Assembly: GCA_934045905.1 (NCBI GenBank)
Contig: OW203768.1
Span: 6,352,316 to 6,416,315, forward strand
DNA: 64,000 nucleotides
Direction: 5' to 3'
Source: Leuctra nigra
Taxonomy: Eukaryota; Arthropoda; Insecta; Plecoptera; Leuctridae
The notes under the pieces: model-generated
Databases searched by the model: none
Seen by the model: only the letters and a program-made list of their open reading frames with translations
What the model was told of the DNA's origin: nothing
Made by a program: the position numbers and the translations under genes
Shown: in pieces, positions 24,667 through 38,044 of the stretch
How the letters are laid out: each line of letters opens with the position of its first letter
Numbering within the stretch: the first letter of the stretch is position 1

Positions 24667-26579
24667 TAATATCGACCTTAGTGGCGAATCGCAATAAGGT
24701 CTGAATATCGTAACCTCAGAAGTAGAAGGGTGAAATATTCTGGATGGATGGTGGATGTCAACATATTATACAGGTATTGAAGTATTCTCTTACACAATGA
24801 CTCATGTCACCATTACAAATATGATTGATGTGACGGAATTACTAGCTTTTGAGCTCACCTCAAGAATCATTGAAATGTACTTCCGCCCTTCTCTCTCCAA
24901 GGAACATTCTTGGGACTTGTGTCTATGACTGTACCACGAGAGAAGATGAATAGGTTCCTTATTAAATACTCAATTTCTTAGGTGAAGTATGCGCTTTTAC
25001 GACTTTTAAAAGTCACTTTGAAGTTTGTGAGTCTAGTTGAGCTTTTAAGCTTATAGGTAAATGAGCATTTTTTTTACATAGAAGCTTTAAAATATCATAA
25101 ATATTCCAAGATATTGATCCCTAGTGTTTATTCTAGCCCCTTCTCTCGATGTACAATTAGTATTGATGGATGAATCCATAGCTCTGGCCCATATTCCCGC
25201 CATTGATTTCTACATATTTCACAGTTGGAAATGCAAGCGATAAGCCGAGAGTGATATATTTACGTCATACGCCCGCAATACAAATCTCCACACAAAGCTG
25301 AACCGTATCCTCTTTTCTCCAAACCAGATTTTTAGATTAATATAGACAGTTTTCCATGGCGTATTTAACGCGCCGTTTTTACGGCGTAACAACACGTTAT
25401 TTGCCATGGAGAGGCCATTAAAGATTTTAAAAACGTTTGTTTTTAACTGGGGAATTAGTAAAAACTACAAATATTGCTAACAATTTACAAAATTATCTAT
25501 GAGGTACACGAAAATCATTTCGTTTTTGGTGTTAAACTTTTAAAATATAGTATGACTTTTACTTAATCTGCTTTTCAAAAAATTTCTTGACATGAGAAAT
25601 ATAATTTTTGTATGAAGATTTAATTCTTTACCGTCATAGGATACTCAGGAAGACAACTAAATCTAATCCCAGTTTATTTTAGATAATAGTAAGGTCAATA
25701 TTTTACTTTGGAATATTGTAAAAATGAGAATATAAAAATATGTAATATAATTCACTCCAATTAATGACGATATGAGATACGTCTCGATCAGTTCAGCGAT
25801 CGTATCTTCCGCAAACAGTCGATCGACATCTCTTATGGGAGAATAACATTGACACATCACAGTCGATCGACTATTCGACTCAACACTGATCTCTCATAAG
25901 AGTTGTCGACAATAAATACGCGATCGAGCTCCTCTTCTTCATCTCAGCCCCAATATCTTATGTAGTTATGTGGAACTAACCGACATTATGTTTTATTGCA
26001 AATAAAAGAGTTTGATCGAGTATAATGGTCAAAGAAAAAGACGTATTGTATGTTCTAAATCCAAACTCAAGAAACTAAAAGTTTCCAACAAGTTAGAGTC
26101 GGGTTTCTGGGAATGAATGATTCACTGCAGTCTGACTAAAGCGACCAAAACCGTGGGTTAAAGTTATTCCTCTAAGGTTAAACTTCAGACAACTTTGTGA
26201 ATATTAACATGGAAATCAAAAACGATCTGTATAGGAACACTGTTATCATAATGTCAATTTTTAACAATCTTTGAAAGAGTTAGTAATCGGTTAACAAAAA
26301 ATATACAATTAATGCGGCGAAAACCAATTAAATACCTGGAGTTTCCTCTGAGTTAATGTATAAATGCTTTAATCATAGTTGACAGAATTAGACCTTATAG
26401 TTATTAAAACAATTAACTTTTGACCAAATTAATTCTATTACATTCCTGTGACCTACTTGATAAACTCCATAGAATGGGGAATAATTCTCTATTCGTTTAA
26501 ATTTGAATAATAATTACGCTTTTAAAATCCATCGTTCTCAATGGCAAATCAAGCACTGCATTAATCTATAACAAAAATG
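24667..26579. other. Non-coding stretch
   Basis: No gene recognised. A small imperfect inverted repeat built on GTCGATCGAC and 'ctcttatgggaga' lies at 25815-25905. Confidence 0.4.
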
Positions 26580-26768
26580 AAATCATTTCGGACATGAGAT
26601 AATTTCATATCAATGTTTTTCTTATGACCGTGAAATGATTTCAAATCGAAATGATTTCGTTTTGTTCATTTCTTATTCTATAACAAAACGAAATCATTTC
26701 GATTTGAAATCATTTCACGGTCATAAGGATAACATTGATATGAAATGATCTCATGTCCGAAATGATTT
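26580..26768. repeat. Near-perfect hairpin, 87-bp arms
   Basis: The arms 26580-26666 and 26682-26768 are near-exact reverse complements around a 15-nt loop. Each arm is built from repeats of GAAATGATTTC/GAAATCATTTC, themselves nearly palindromic. If transcribed it would form one long hairpin RNA. No coding. Confidence 0.88.
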
Positions 26769-27315
26769 GGAAAAACGGAAAAACGATTTGGAAAAGCAGG
26801 TTGGAAAAACGGAGACCAGCCAGACTTTGACGTAGGTAGCAATGTTATCAATATCATTAATCGGCCTCATCATGATTATTCTTTGCGTGTATGAGTTGTT
26901 ATGAAGTTTGACGACACTTGTCCCTAGGGCAGTTCTTGCGCTTTCGATAATTATCTCGTTATACCGATATAGAATAAAGATGTGCCTATTCATAACTATT
27001 TATAGCACAAGAATATTATTTGTTGATAGTGATCATAATGATAATTTCTATTTTTAATGTTTTCCATTGATTCTTCATTAAGAGTATTTCCTATTCTATT
27101 ATTTTTAGAGTGATTACAACTAATAGTTTGAGATAGCTCATGATTTGAATCTTTCAGTCTTACATAATTTATATATAGCAGGAATAACTTAAATGAAGCT
27201 ACATTATCAGCGTTTTGTGCTGTATGTTGACTCCAACAATAAGTTAAATTAATTTACCTCGGCAGCGGTATGATTCTATCAATAGAATCAGATTCTATAT
27301 GCTGCAATATGAACT
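26769..27315. other. Non-coding stretch
   Basis: No gene recognised. 'agaatcagattct' words near 27275-27300 recur on the far side of the tRNA-like sequence. Confidence 0.35.
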
Positions 27316-27387
27316 GCCTCGATAGCTCAGCTAGTAGAGCATATGACTGGATATAGGAAGGTCGTGGGTTCGAGTCCCACTCGAGGA
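27316..27387 (+). tRNA. tRNA-like sequence (GGA loop), probable SINE or pseudogene
   Basis: The acceptor pairs at six of seven positions, the D stem is GCTC/GAGC, and the T arm is perfect (GTGGG, TTCGAGT, CCCAC). The anticodon stem TATGA/TAGGA is broken, and the serine-type anticodon GGA lacks the long variable arm of tRNA-Ser. The sequence is therefore not a working tRNA. It is bracketed by TGCAATATGAA and TTCACATTGCA (imperfect inverted repeats) and then by 'agaatcagattc' words on both sides. The downstream TTTTCACA matches that after the tRNA-like sequence at 9078. Confidence 0.42.
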
Positions 27388-30207
27388 TAATATTTTCACA
27401 TTGCAGTTGGTATTTATTAGAATCAGATTCCTTTTGAAAATGATTTTGCATACGGAATATCGTTTTTCCATACATTTTTATTTATATTAGGATCATGATT
27501 CCTGAAAAACTTGAGCTTAACCGTTGTGACGAGTGATTAAGAACAAACTTATAAAGAAATATTTCAAATATTAAGCGTAATTCTTCCGCCATTATGCGTG
27601 TTGTCGGGAAGTGGCGTAAAGCGCTTTCCTGTCTTTTTTATGTTCTCTTTGAAAGATCTAAACAATAATTTATCATTAATTAAGTAGGTACCTAATACAT
27701 AAATCTACTATATATTAAACTCACCTGAATTTCGTGCTATTAATCATAATCAGTTAATTAACCTTTCATATTGTACGCATTTTCTTGATAAATTAAAACA
27801 TATGGGCAGGCTTTATGTAATTTTTTAAGATCCAGTAAACAGCTTTCGTGGTACTTTGGCCAGATCTTGGTACTGACAACATCTCATTTGGCCACATACC
27901 AATTTAGGCGTATTCTGGTGATAGCTAATCATATTACAAAACCCTGACTGGTAGATACCGTATTATCCCCGATTTTTAATTTTTGTTAACAGAAGCCACG
28001 GAAAATCAGTATTTCTTTTTTCTTACCAAAGAATGAAACTCTTCTGAACTTTGAACATGGAGAACGTGTTATGAATGTCTGTCTTCAGCTATTAAATGCC
28101 TCTAGGCGACTGAAATGAATAACACTGAAACAACTGCATGCAGGTATTCTAAGACTTCGCATGAAGAATGTAGGTAATGCAGTCGTTCCGGAATTTATAT
28201 TCCCGGAGTTATTTTCTGTTTCCAGGAAGAGATTTCTGAGCGTCGAGTGAAGACGAGTTAAGTCGCCTGAAGCTCGGAAACTTGCGGGCTTTGTGAATTT
28301 ATTATTAGACGAAAGCGAATTTTACGAATATGATTGCCTCGTAAAGTTCGAACTGGGATTTCATATTTTCACTGATATTAGATATTTAAGATTCATGTGC
28401 ATTTGGTGTTGAAATTTAGTAGCCTGATTTTATCTGTTAGAACCACTAAATTATTTACTACGAAATTGAAGATTTTTTTCGATAAGAAAGCTTTTCATTC
28501 TTGCAAATAAATCTGTTTCCAACATAAATAGGTATCATTTCTTAATATTAAAACTAAGGGCTTGTATAAAAACATGATTAATTTTAACTCCAAAATAAAG
28601 TTTATAAGAGTTGGTTTCATGCAACGTAATCAAATTTGCACTTTCCTGGAAAAAAATTTAACTTAATTTATAATTATATTTGTGAGCACGACATGATGTT
28701 TATGATGATTTTACTCATTAAAACGTAAATTCAGTTAAGACGGATTTCCTTCGGAACATATTTAAGATTCTCCGAATTCACCTATCAAGTAGATAAAAAG
28801 TAAACTCTTCCAAAACATCTTAGATGAGCATTCTCCAAATCCATTAAACTTCCCCAAAGATTACCTCAACTTTGGTCACATCTCTCATGAATTTATCTCA
28901 ACCCGAGTTTCTTAACCATCATTCTGGGGAGGTCGTTCCCATGTTCAACTCCCATAAGAGAATAACTGACCAAAGTTCTGAGGCCAACAGCAATCCCAGA
29001 AGGATGATTACACCCCTCTACATGCCCTCACCTTCTCTCCAACTCTTGCTCTCCAACGCATCAACTCGTTCTCTTCTTCGCTGCCTGGCAGTGGGAATGT
29101 AGACGCCACCTGTAGCTACTCGATCCACAAGTCTACCGTCCACATCGATCGAGAGTATTTGTATAATACGACACTCACACTTTAATTAAAACACTTGACG
29201 AAAAAACACACAATCCCGGAGCCACGAAAAAGTCGAAATTTGTTAAATTAATTCAAAAAACTCTTTTTCCGACATTTCAGTTTTTTAAAGCACATTTTCG
29301 CAACTAAAATATAAATCCATGCACTAATAATTAAAATTAGTGTTAGTTTGAATTAAAAATGTTGAATATTAAATAGTGATTATTGTCTTGGTGCGAAGAC
29401 GCCTCGTGATGATCAACGGCGAAGAGCGCTATGATTTGTGGCCCGCTAGGTCGCTGGTACGGCGGGTAACTTAGCCCCTGGAAATCACCTCGACGCTAGC
29501 CGACGTCGTGACGCGCATGTGCCGTCGGTGGGGGTGGAGGGGGACGTCGACAACCGATATTCACTCCCAGGATTCAAACGTGGCTGCATTTCTACCTAGC
29601 GAGATAGAAATATACATTTTCGTATTATGTAATATGATGAGACGAGGACGAGATATGTATGCTGGAGATGGTTGGGAGATGAATTGCATATCCGGAAAAA
29701 AAAGATGGAAAATGGGGAAATGTAGGTTTAATCTCAGGCATGATGTAGCAGGAATGTATAGAAATCCAGCCGTTATTTTTTCATTTATGGCGCCTCAAAT
29801 GTTTATACAATAAGATATTGTGAATCCTTTCATGAGAAAATACAGACTTTTCTAACATAAAAATTAAATTGCAATATACATATTGTATTACTTTTCTTAT
29901 CATACTCTTACTCTCACGGTACTCTTATGGAGAATGGAGAATTTAGACGATTTATAAAACCGAATTTAGACGGTTTATTGTTGATTGAAGTTGCGGTGAA
30001 ATTAACAATTTGTTGAAGTATTTCAAGACTTGAAGGAAAATAGGACATGTTATAATTGAAAAGGCTGAAGAGATGTCTTGAATTCAAGACTTGAAAACGT
30101 GTATAATGCTTCAATGTTTTCATTTAGACGATACAAGTCTTGAATTCAATCCCCTTGAAAGGGTTGAATTCAAGGAAACTTGAATCGTGTAAATCAGCCT
30201 TTACTAT
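27388..30207. other. Non-coding stretch
   Basis: No gene recognised. 29390-29540 is GC- and CpG-rich compared with its surroundings, but has no start, splice or domain pattern I can defend. 29916-30206 is rich in 'cttgaattcaag' palindromic words and ends in 'cgtgtaaatcagcctt', the terminus also seen at 13380-13396. Confidence 0.35.
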
Positions 30208-30594
30208 CACGGTACTCAAGAGACCTGAAATTTTGTACAAACACTTATGTCATATAAGCGGTCTCGTGAATAGTTTTTCAACGGGATTCTGTGATTTTTT
30301 AAAATAAAATTGGAACCGTTTGACCGATCAACTTTAAACTTACGTGGTCTTTTCGGACCATTATTTTAAGCATTTTTGCTAAGTTTCAGACTAATCTGTC
30401 GTTATCTTCAAAAGTTATAGACATTTTATGCTAATATTTGCAAATGTATGCCAAAAAAAATGTTCTGATATTTTATGAATGCTCTCTTGACGCTTCAGTT
30501 GCAAGCTCTGTAGAGCAGCAACTTGCAAACGCATATCAAATCGATTCAATACGAAGGCTCGCTCATCAACGCGTTACACGAAGCGTTTTCCTAG
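30208..30594 (+). repeat. Dispersed repeat family R1, copy 3
   Basis: It starts near 'cacggtactcaagag', has the 'gaaattttgtaca', 'gaccgatcaac' and 'agagcagcaacttgcaaacg' blocks, and ends AACGCGTTACACGAAGCG then TTTTCCTAG, followed by T. Confidence 0.68.
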
Positions 30595-31279
30595 TTGAAT
30601 AGCATAAATGAGTGAAAAGACATCTTACTTTGAATTTCGGTTGTCTTAACTGTCGTGATCTTGAGTCTTGATACAAATCATTGATCCATGTAATTCAGAC
30701 ATAAAGATGAAGGTGCCAAAGCAAGAAGAATTTTATCCCCGATATTTAACTAGATGGAGAGTTATTCACTTTGAGTTTATACAGTTTTCAGATCTTTTAT
30801 CCGAAGATAAAAAGGATTGAAAGAATACGTTAGCGTTAGAACGTAATACTAAATAAACCATATCTTAAACTCTTTCAGTCTTTTATGAGGGAGTGAACAA
30901 TTATATTTCACTAGTACAGTTCTTAATTTGAACCGGTTTTAATGAGGTCAGGGAAAATAAGTCAAGCGTTGGCGCGAATGTAATGAATTGAATTAATAAT
31001 GTTTGGAAACGGTTTTGCTTAGAATGTGTTCTCTGAACAATTCCCATCAGTTTAAACATGTTTTAATATTGATCAAATCTAAACTAATTTGCAAAACCAA
31101 TTAATACATGAAGTTATTCATGTAGTTAGTAATGCAAGTTCTGGCATGTGCTTGGACACCAATATGATGTAATAGTTAATTAGTGCATATACTAGGAATA
31201 AGAGTACGAACGTATACTTTTGAATTAATTTAAATGGTTTCTAAGTATTTTCGTCACAAAATTCATTTGGAATGTCTAC
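30595..31279. other. Non-coding stretch
   Basis: AT-rich sequence; nothing recognised. Confidence 0.35.
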
Positions 31280-31676
31280 AGCCGGTTTCACATAAAGCGC
31301 GGTTCGCGTTTTGTGTTTCGCGTTTTTTTATTGACCCATCAAAACCACCGACAATTTCGCCGCACGCGTTTTCTTTTTCAGCTGCCCCATCTCCATTGTA
31401 GGGAGGTTTTTCAGTACCGCGCGCTGCGAAAATGACGTCACTATATGTAAACTATAAAATAAACTATAAAATAACTATAAAATAAGACTATAATGTTAAT
31501 TATTGCTTACCTGTGCATATTATTCCATCAATAATAATAACACCCCCAAATTGTTACTAGCAAGAATAATAAATTTATATCAACATTCTGTTTTCGACGG
31601 CCTCTTCTAGGCGTTATAAAAAAAGAAAAAAACTCGAAAACGCAAAACGCGAAACGCGCTTTATGTGAAACGGCCT
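31280..31676 (+). mobile_element. 397-bp MITE with CG-rich inverted ends, copy 1
   Basis: The left end AGCCGGTTTCACATAAAGCG and the right end CGCTTTATGTGAAACGGCCT are inverted repeats of about 40 bp that go on into alternating 'cgcgtttcgcgtttt' words. The interior has TGACGTCA near 31434 and 'gacggcctcttctaggcgtt'. TAC flanks both sides and may be the target duplication. The termini resemble PIF/Harbinger or ISL2EU ends; the superfamily is not settled. Confidence 0.68.
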
Positions 31677-32101
31677 TACATTTCTAGATAATACTCTTTA
31701 ATTTGTTGCCATACGACTTGGCTGCGTGGAACGACCACTCCAAGAGTTTATATTGAAAAACAATTGATCTAATAGGTATTCCCAAAATATCAAACACAAA
31801 TTTAAAACATAAAAAAAATCCTTCTAACACCTACAGTACGTTCTACAAGGAATTTGCATCAGCGAAAAATCTATTTTCCATTTAGAATTCCTATTTTCCA
31901 CACTAATTTTGGCTAGTTTTCTGACACTACCTCTTCCTCACCTCATAACAATAGATGACCAAAGAAAATCCACATTTCTGAGGTGTATACAGCATTTTAT
32001 TGGCGTTTGTATTTTGGCATTTGCCCTCAGGCGCTGAAAGGTCCTTGTAGAACGTACTTGTAGTAGTATTTTGCATCTTTTTTGATATGGTATGACCTAT
32101 T
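31677..32101. repeat. Nested inverted repeat between two MITE copies
   Basis: The words 'ctaataggt.at.cc.aaatatcaaa' and 'gtacgttctacaagga' near 31767-31850 recur inverted near 32038-32103. A worn copy of the composite-element terminus (ACGACTTGGCTGCGTGGAAC) lies at 31713-31743. This segment is therefore itself a foldback with an older insertion. Confidence 0.5.
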
Positions 32102-32503
32102 AGGGCGGTTTTACATAACACGCGTTTCGCGTTTTGCGTTTCGCGTTTTTTATTTTTTATAACGCCTAGAAGAGGCCGTCGAAAAAAGAATGTTGATATA
32201 CATTTATTATTCTTGTTAGTTACAATTTGCGTGTTATTAGATATGATTAGACGGAATAATATGCACAGGTAAAAAATTATTAACATTATAGTCTTATTTT
32301 GCAGTTATTTTATAGTTTATTTTATAGTTTACGTATAGTGACGTCATTTTCGCCACGCGCGGTACTGAAAATACCTCTCGACAATCGAGATAAGGTGGCT
32401 TAAAAATAAAACGCGTGCGGCAAAATTTTCGGTGGTTTTGATGGGTTAATAAAAAATAAAAGTAAAACGTAAAACGCGAAACGCGTGTTATGTGAAAGCG
32501 GCT
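32102..32503 (-). mobile_element. 402-bp MITE, copy 2 (opposite orientation)
   Basis: Same family as 31280-31676 but inverted: 'gacgcctagaagaggccgtcg'-type and 'tgacgtcattttcgcc' blocks appear in reverse order. The ends are AGGGCGGTTTTACATAACAC and GTGTTATGTGAAAGCGGCT. The two copies together make an 1.2-kb inverted arrangement. Confidence 0.66.
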
Positions 32504-33388
32504 TTAGCTGTATATTCTCTACCAGCCGTTCTACTACACTCTCGACTGTAACCGCTAGTACTGGTTTCCGGTGAGGTTATGTATCACTTATATTCCTCAC
32601 CGGACGTGACACAAAGTTACCTCCGCGCTTCAGGATGGCTGTGGGTCACACAGACGGTTTGCCGTGTTCATATCACATCAAAGATAAGTGCGCGCTTGTT
32701 TTAGTAAAAAGTTCACGGTGGGTTTTTTAAAGGGCTTTCAGCAGTCGAGACAGAGATGTATTGTCTCGGGAAAAGGATAAACTAGATTAACTGAAGGATT
32801 AACGAATTAGATCCATTACATTTAAAATGTCTTGGAGGATTTAGGTGCAGTGGACTCTACTACTAATTCGGCTTAAAGGATGGTAGACGGATGCTTGTAC
32901 ATTTCGTAGAGCATACATTTTGTATGTTTTTCATCTAGTTTTGCTAGATGTAATGATGCTGAAATATCCTTGAGGCACGTTGATTATTGTGACTGAGGTA
33001 TACGATATTATGTGTTGTTATTGAAATTACTAGAAGCTATCTCGTAAGAGCATTTCGTTCGTTGAGCATTTTCAGAAAGATAGTTAATTTTTTATCTCAA
33101 CTAAGATGGAAGAACCTTATATGCAGTAATATTTAGCATTATAATTTAAAAGCTATTTGCAAGGTATGTATGTAACATGGTTAGAATGTGATGATGAAGT
33201 ATAAGAAGCGTTGGAATATAGGGCAACATCAGGTTACTTGATAATCGCAATTTAGAAGCTATTCGTTCAAATAGAAAATCTGATTTAATATGATGATTAA
33301 AAGACAAACATATATGAGCTTGCAGCATGTTACTCCATCTTTATTCTTTAGAGCCCAAGTATATTACCTATATATTATATTACCAAGT
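32504..33388. other. Non-coding stretch
   Basis: AT-rich; no gene recognised. Confidence 0.35.
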
Positions 33389-33396
33389 ATATTACC

Positions 33397-34175
33397 CAGG
33401 GACCCGAACCGGAACCGGAACCGGAACCTAGAACCGGTATGAACCTTTATAATTTCGGAACCAGAACCGGAACCGGAACCGTTATACTTTCTTCCCAAAG
33501 AACCGGAACCGGAACCCGAACCTTTATAATCAATTAGGTTCTTAAAGGTTCTTAAAGGTTCTTTAAGGTTCCTTCTTTTAATAAAAAATCATGTATATCA
33601 CTTGGATATAATATTATTCACAAAGTTTTATAAAGTTTATTTTTTGAAAAAATTTCCAAATGTATTTTTTGTAGAAATTTTTAATTCTTGATAAGAAATA
33701 ATAATTCTTCATTTTGCAAACGCTGCTTAGTTTTCAATTTTTGAATCTGATTACTGCTATGAGAACTGCATTGCCGACAATTTGAATATGATAGTTCAGG
33801 AAAAATGAATGTTTACGTTGTCTTATGGAGAAAATTGCAGCCACTATACTGTCTCCTCTGATATTTACTCTGCGCACCATCCTGTGAATTTTATACAGGC
33901 ACTGCCTATACCTGTGCTTGCATTCATAGGAAAATACAAATCCAATAATTCCATTAAATTTGACATTGGTAATACTGAAGTTTTATAATATAGTTTGATT
34001 TCAAATTTTAGAACCGGAACCGGAACCCGGAACCTTTATGCAGGAACCGGAACCGGAACCAAACCTTTAAAAATATTTGTTTCAGAACCGGAACCGGAAC
34101 CCGAACCTTTATAAAATAAAATTGTGGAACCGGAACCGGAACCCGAACCTTTATTCATAAAGGTTCGGGTCCCTG
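33397..34175. mobile_element. Non-autonomous hAT element with perfect target duplication
   Basis: The ends are 14-bp perfect inverted repeats (CAGGGACCCGAACC). They are flanked by identical 8-bp target duplications, ATATTACC, at 33389-33396 and 34176-34183. The 8-bp duplication and CAGGG ends are diagnostic of hAT transposons. Both subterminal regions carry runs of the hexamer GGAACC/CCGGAA in tandem, plausible transposase-binding sites. The 779-bp body encodes no transposase. Confidence 0.92.
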
Positions 34176-34183
34176 ATATTACC

Positions 34184-37100
34184 TGTACCAATGCATAGCT
34201 TCCATTTTACATCGTTCATTGTTGCCACCATCTTGCATAGCTGAATAGCTGTGATTCAGTGATTTATAGGCGATATTTGATTTTAAATGGTTATCTGGTA
34301 TATAATATAATGGTATTATTGGTAATATATGGTATTAATATTAAATAATATAATTGTAGGCTCCGGAGAAATCTTTAATACGAAGAGCATATTACAAAAA
34401 TACATCGATTTATATCAATTTATTAATTAAATCTCATATGCCAACTTGCCAACATAATATTCGTCATAGGAGAAAAACTTATATTTTTTGCATTGCAGTT
34501 ATAAGAAAAAAAATTCGTGCAATCTAACTTATTTCTGTCGCTTCGCTATCTTATTAAGAAAATTATTGGTAAACTTTCAAGGATAATGATTAAAAAATAT
34601 CCTGTTTGCTGGGTGTAAACAATTTAAACAAAATGACTAATTTACAGTGCTTTTCATCCACTAAAACGAATGGCAATTCGCCTATTTTTCTCGGTACTAA
34701 TTAAAACTTACTTGCTCTCTTCTAAAACTGCTGAAAACTATGAACTCGAAGTTCGAACTCGCTTCATGTCTCATAAAGTCGATGAAAAAAAAAAACATTT
34801 GTTACAAACACTCGACCATGAAGCTTTCCATCAGCGTTCATTTCATTAAAACTTCGTTTCTCATTTCCAAGCAGCGAATCAACTGCGCCAATTGCTTTCA
34901 TTCATTGATGGAGTCTTTACAAACTAGCAGTTGAGTCATCGTATAAATTACACAAAGAACCGAGTTTAATTACCGATTCATTGTTCTTCTAGTAAATACG
35001 GTATTTGCAGCGGTGATGAGTGAATACGGTTGCAAGGTTTCGAAGGGAAAGCGAATGTTCGTTTATCTATTTTGGTAATTTACATTTTGCATCTCTACAG
35101 CATTCACTTTAATATTAGTTACTTTGAATATACTTTCATGTTCTAAATTAATAAACGAATTATTAAAAAATTTACAAATGGTGACAGATGTAGGTACAAA
35201 AAATATATAATTATGTAACGAAAGCCATCATGTTCAGATTGATATATAAACGTATGGTGTGTGATCCTACAACATAATTAGGTACCAGTTAACAACAAAA
35301 AAACGGCCATATAATATGTAATCGATTATTTGTGTGTGTAAATTAGCCCTTTCCAAAACGAACCGAAACCCGAAATTTGGAACACGAAATTCAACAACTA
35401 GCATTTAGTTAAGTGACAAAAGTTCGCTTATTAACGCATTTTGCGAATGATTTCCGAGTCCACGAGAGCATATATATATAATCCACACAAATAGGCTCCA
35501 ATTTTTACGAAAATTTTCTCTTTTCTACTTTTAAATTGTAAAACTTCATCTATAGCAAAGCAAAGAAAAAATGATCATTTTGGCATGTAAGATTACTTTG
35601 TTACAACTTGTTACAAAATAAAAAGTGCCTCTTTATATGGATTCTATTCCCCTGCTCTCGCGGCACAGAGCATGTATAAACAAGTACAAGACAGAATAAC
35701 ACATCTCGAGACCATCATTATCTTCAATTAACAGTGCAATAAATTGCAGTCTGTGTTCCCCGCGGGATAAGTGTTGCTTGCTACATTCAGCGAGTAACAT
35801 TCATTGGAACAAGTTGGCACCGAAACCTCTTCGCGGTCTGCGAGTGTTCTATTGCATTTCACGGCGTTAGCTCGTAGGTGTAGAGAACCAGCCGTTACAA
35901 GAACAACGGATTCACTAGACAAAACATTTCTGAGCGGAAACCGGGAGGTGTAATTAATTATTCTTGAGGTGAGCTCAAAAAACAGTAATTTTATCCAATT
36001 TGAAATCGACTACTTAAATTTAATTATATTTGTTGTCTTCAGTCAATTTGCAATTAAGAGTTTTAATCGCACATATAGGTATGTAACAAAAATTCGAGAT
36101 AAGGACTTCGGACGCTTTGCTTTTTATATACAGATTTTATTTTTTTAAACGTATAATATTTCATTAAAAAGACGTCCTTCAGGGTAAAAGAATTCAAATT
36201 CATTTACAAAAACCGCGAACAAAGAACAAATTCACGATTTGTATTAGGTATACCCTTAGGGACATAGGGACAAATCTCGCTTATCCTCAGAATATTCGTA
36301 AAGTCGGAGTCACGCTATGCATTTCTACCGCTGCAGCTAAACGGGCCCGGTTTGAACATTTTTCATGTACCTCCGCACTAATCGTAACAGCTGCACTTCT
36401 ACAGCCTGTTGAGGCAAGTGCTTGCTACCTGTGGTCTTGAATCGTGACTCATTGTTTTGCATCAACTTCCAGAAGCTAATGCAAGGAAGTGGCTTCCAGA
36501 ATCAAATGCATTCTGTTTGCATTTGCAATAGAACGGGGATTTCAAACTAATTTCCTGGATCACGTTGGGAATTGATGTTTCAAAGTTCAAACAAACTTCC
36601 AGCTGGTTTGCCTTTTATTGCGGTCAAATTAGTTTTGCAACACTGAGATAACTTTTGCAAATGTAAACATTTTTAATGATGGATGCAACGTGATCTTAAC
36701 AAAAATTGTTAGCTCATATTTGAGTAATTCCACTAACTCGCTGAAATAGGAACGTTTATTAACCATCAATAGAGTTCAAATTATAAGAAATAGAACAAAC
36801 TATCAGATATATAAACAATTTGCAAGAGACTTCGTAAAAATTCCACCATACTTTAGATTTTAAAACGTTTCATACTTTCATTCTATAAAAGAAACAAATA
36901 ATTTTAATACCATATTACTATACCATTGCCTCTGAACATTACAATTGCATTGCCATTTATCTACATATTTATACAGCGCAGTTCTATGTATTAGTTTGAC
37001 AGGTTGGAATAAATGGATGGAATGATCCGGTACTATTTTAAAGCAGAAACCTTGGGCGAATAATATCTTAGCATTTTTGGTTTTTGTGAACCATCTTCTC

Positions 37101-38044
37101 CAGGTATAGTGGTAGATAATGAAAATGTATCACCATCCATGTCGGGATGTTCAATATCTCGTATATCATTTAAATAAGTATACTAGAACATAAACTACTA
37201 CAAGCGCTCTTTTGTAAATATTATATGACTTCATACCTAGTTAGAACCCCTTTGTAAAATTCTAATAAAACTGCAAAAAAGATAATATCTCCACTTTGTT
37301 TTTAGAAAAGTAAATGCATAGAAACGTTCGTTCCTTCATGACTTTATTCATTAATTATTAATTAAAAATTGATCCTTTATACTTCTCTGAACTTTTAAAG
37401 GAATTGTTTTTTCTCCATTCAGGTGAATATCAAATCACGTACAAAGTGCAGCACTTAGCAATTGCCAAAGGAATGAAAGACTTCGTTGTAAAATGTGAAA
37501 AGGGACTGAAATTCACATGATCGATTATCTTGTAGTAGTTCAGTTCGTCAATTTTTATCTCTCTTCTTCTCTTGAATGATTCGGTTCGCTGCTTGATATA
37601 AATCTCTCCCTACCCGTGATTATTCGTGGACGAGAATCTGGACAATGATTATCTAGCCTGCTCTATTGTTGTGGGTAGAAGAGTCAACGTATAATAGAGA
37701 AGAGGAAGAAAAAACCGAGTTCTATTCACGGAAACTAATAAATATGACGATGCTTTCATCTGGTTCCAGAACTGTCCTCCTCAATAGAGTTGTTGACCTA
37801 AATCATCTACTTGGCATGATTTTGTATTGAAATATATTCGAAAAACAGTTTGGTATGGCGAAATAAATCCCCTAGGAAACGTCTGCTTATCAGAAACTCT
37901 GAAAATAAAGTCGTGAGAGTTCTAGACGGTAATAAAACTTGTATAATGAATGCAATATTTCTAAAGATATTTTGATCTCACTTTATTTTGTTTATTTAAG
38001 GTGCTGCAAGCGCGAGCGATTTTGCTGCTTTTTGTAGACATTTT
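34184..38044. other. Non-coding stretch with one dispersed repeat
   Basis: 34352-34530 shares a dispersed repeat with 47170-47375 (words 'ctcc.gagaaatct', 'aaaaatac.tcg.ttta', 'gccaacataa'). No gene recognised elsewhere. Confidence 0.4.

Noticed and set aside
29390..29540. CpG-rich patch that could be a first exon or promoter
   Set aside because: No defensible start, splice site or protein; left as a note only.
31927..32286. 119-codon minus-strand ORF
   Set aside because: It reads through a MITE end and a foldback; no coding signature.
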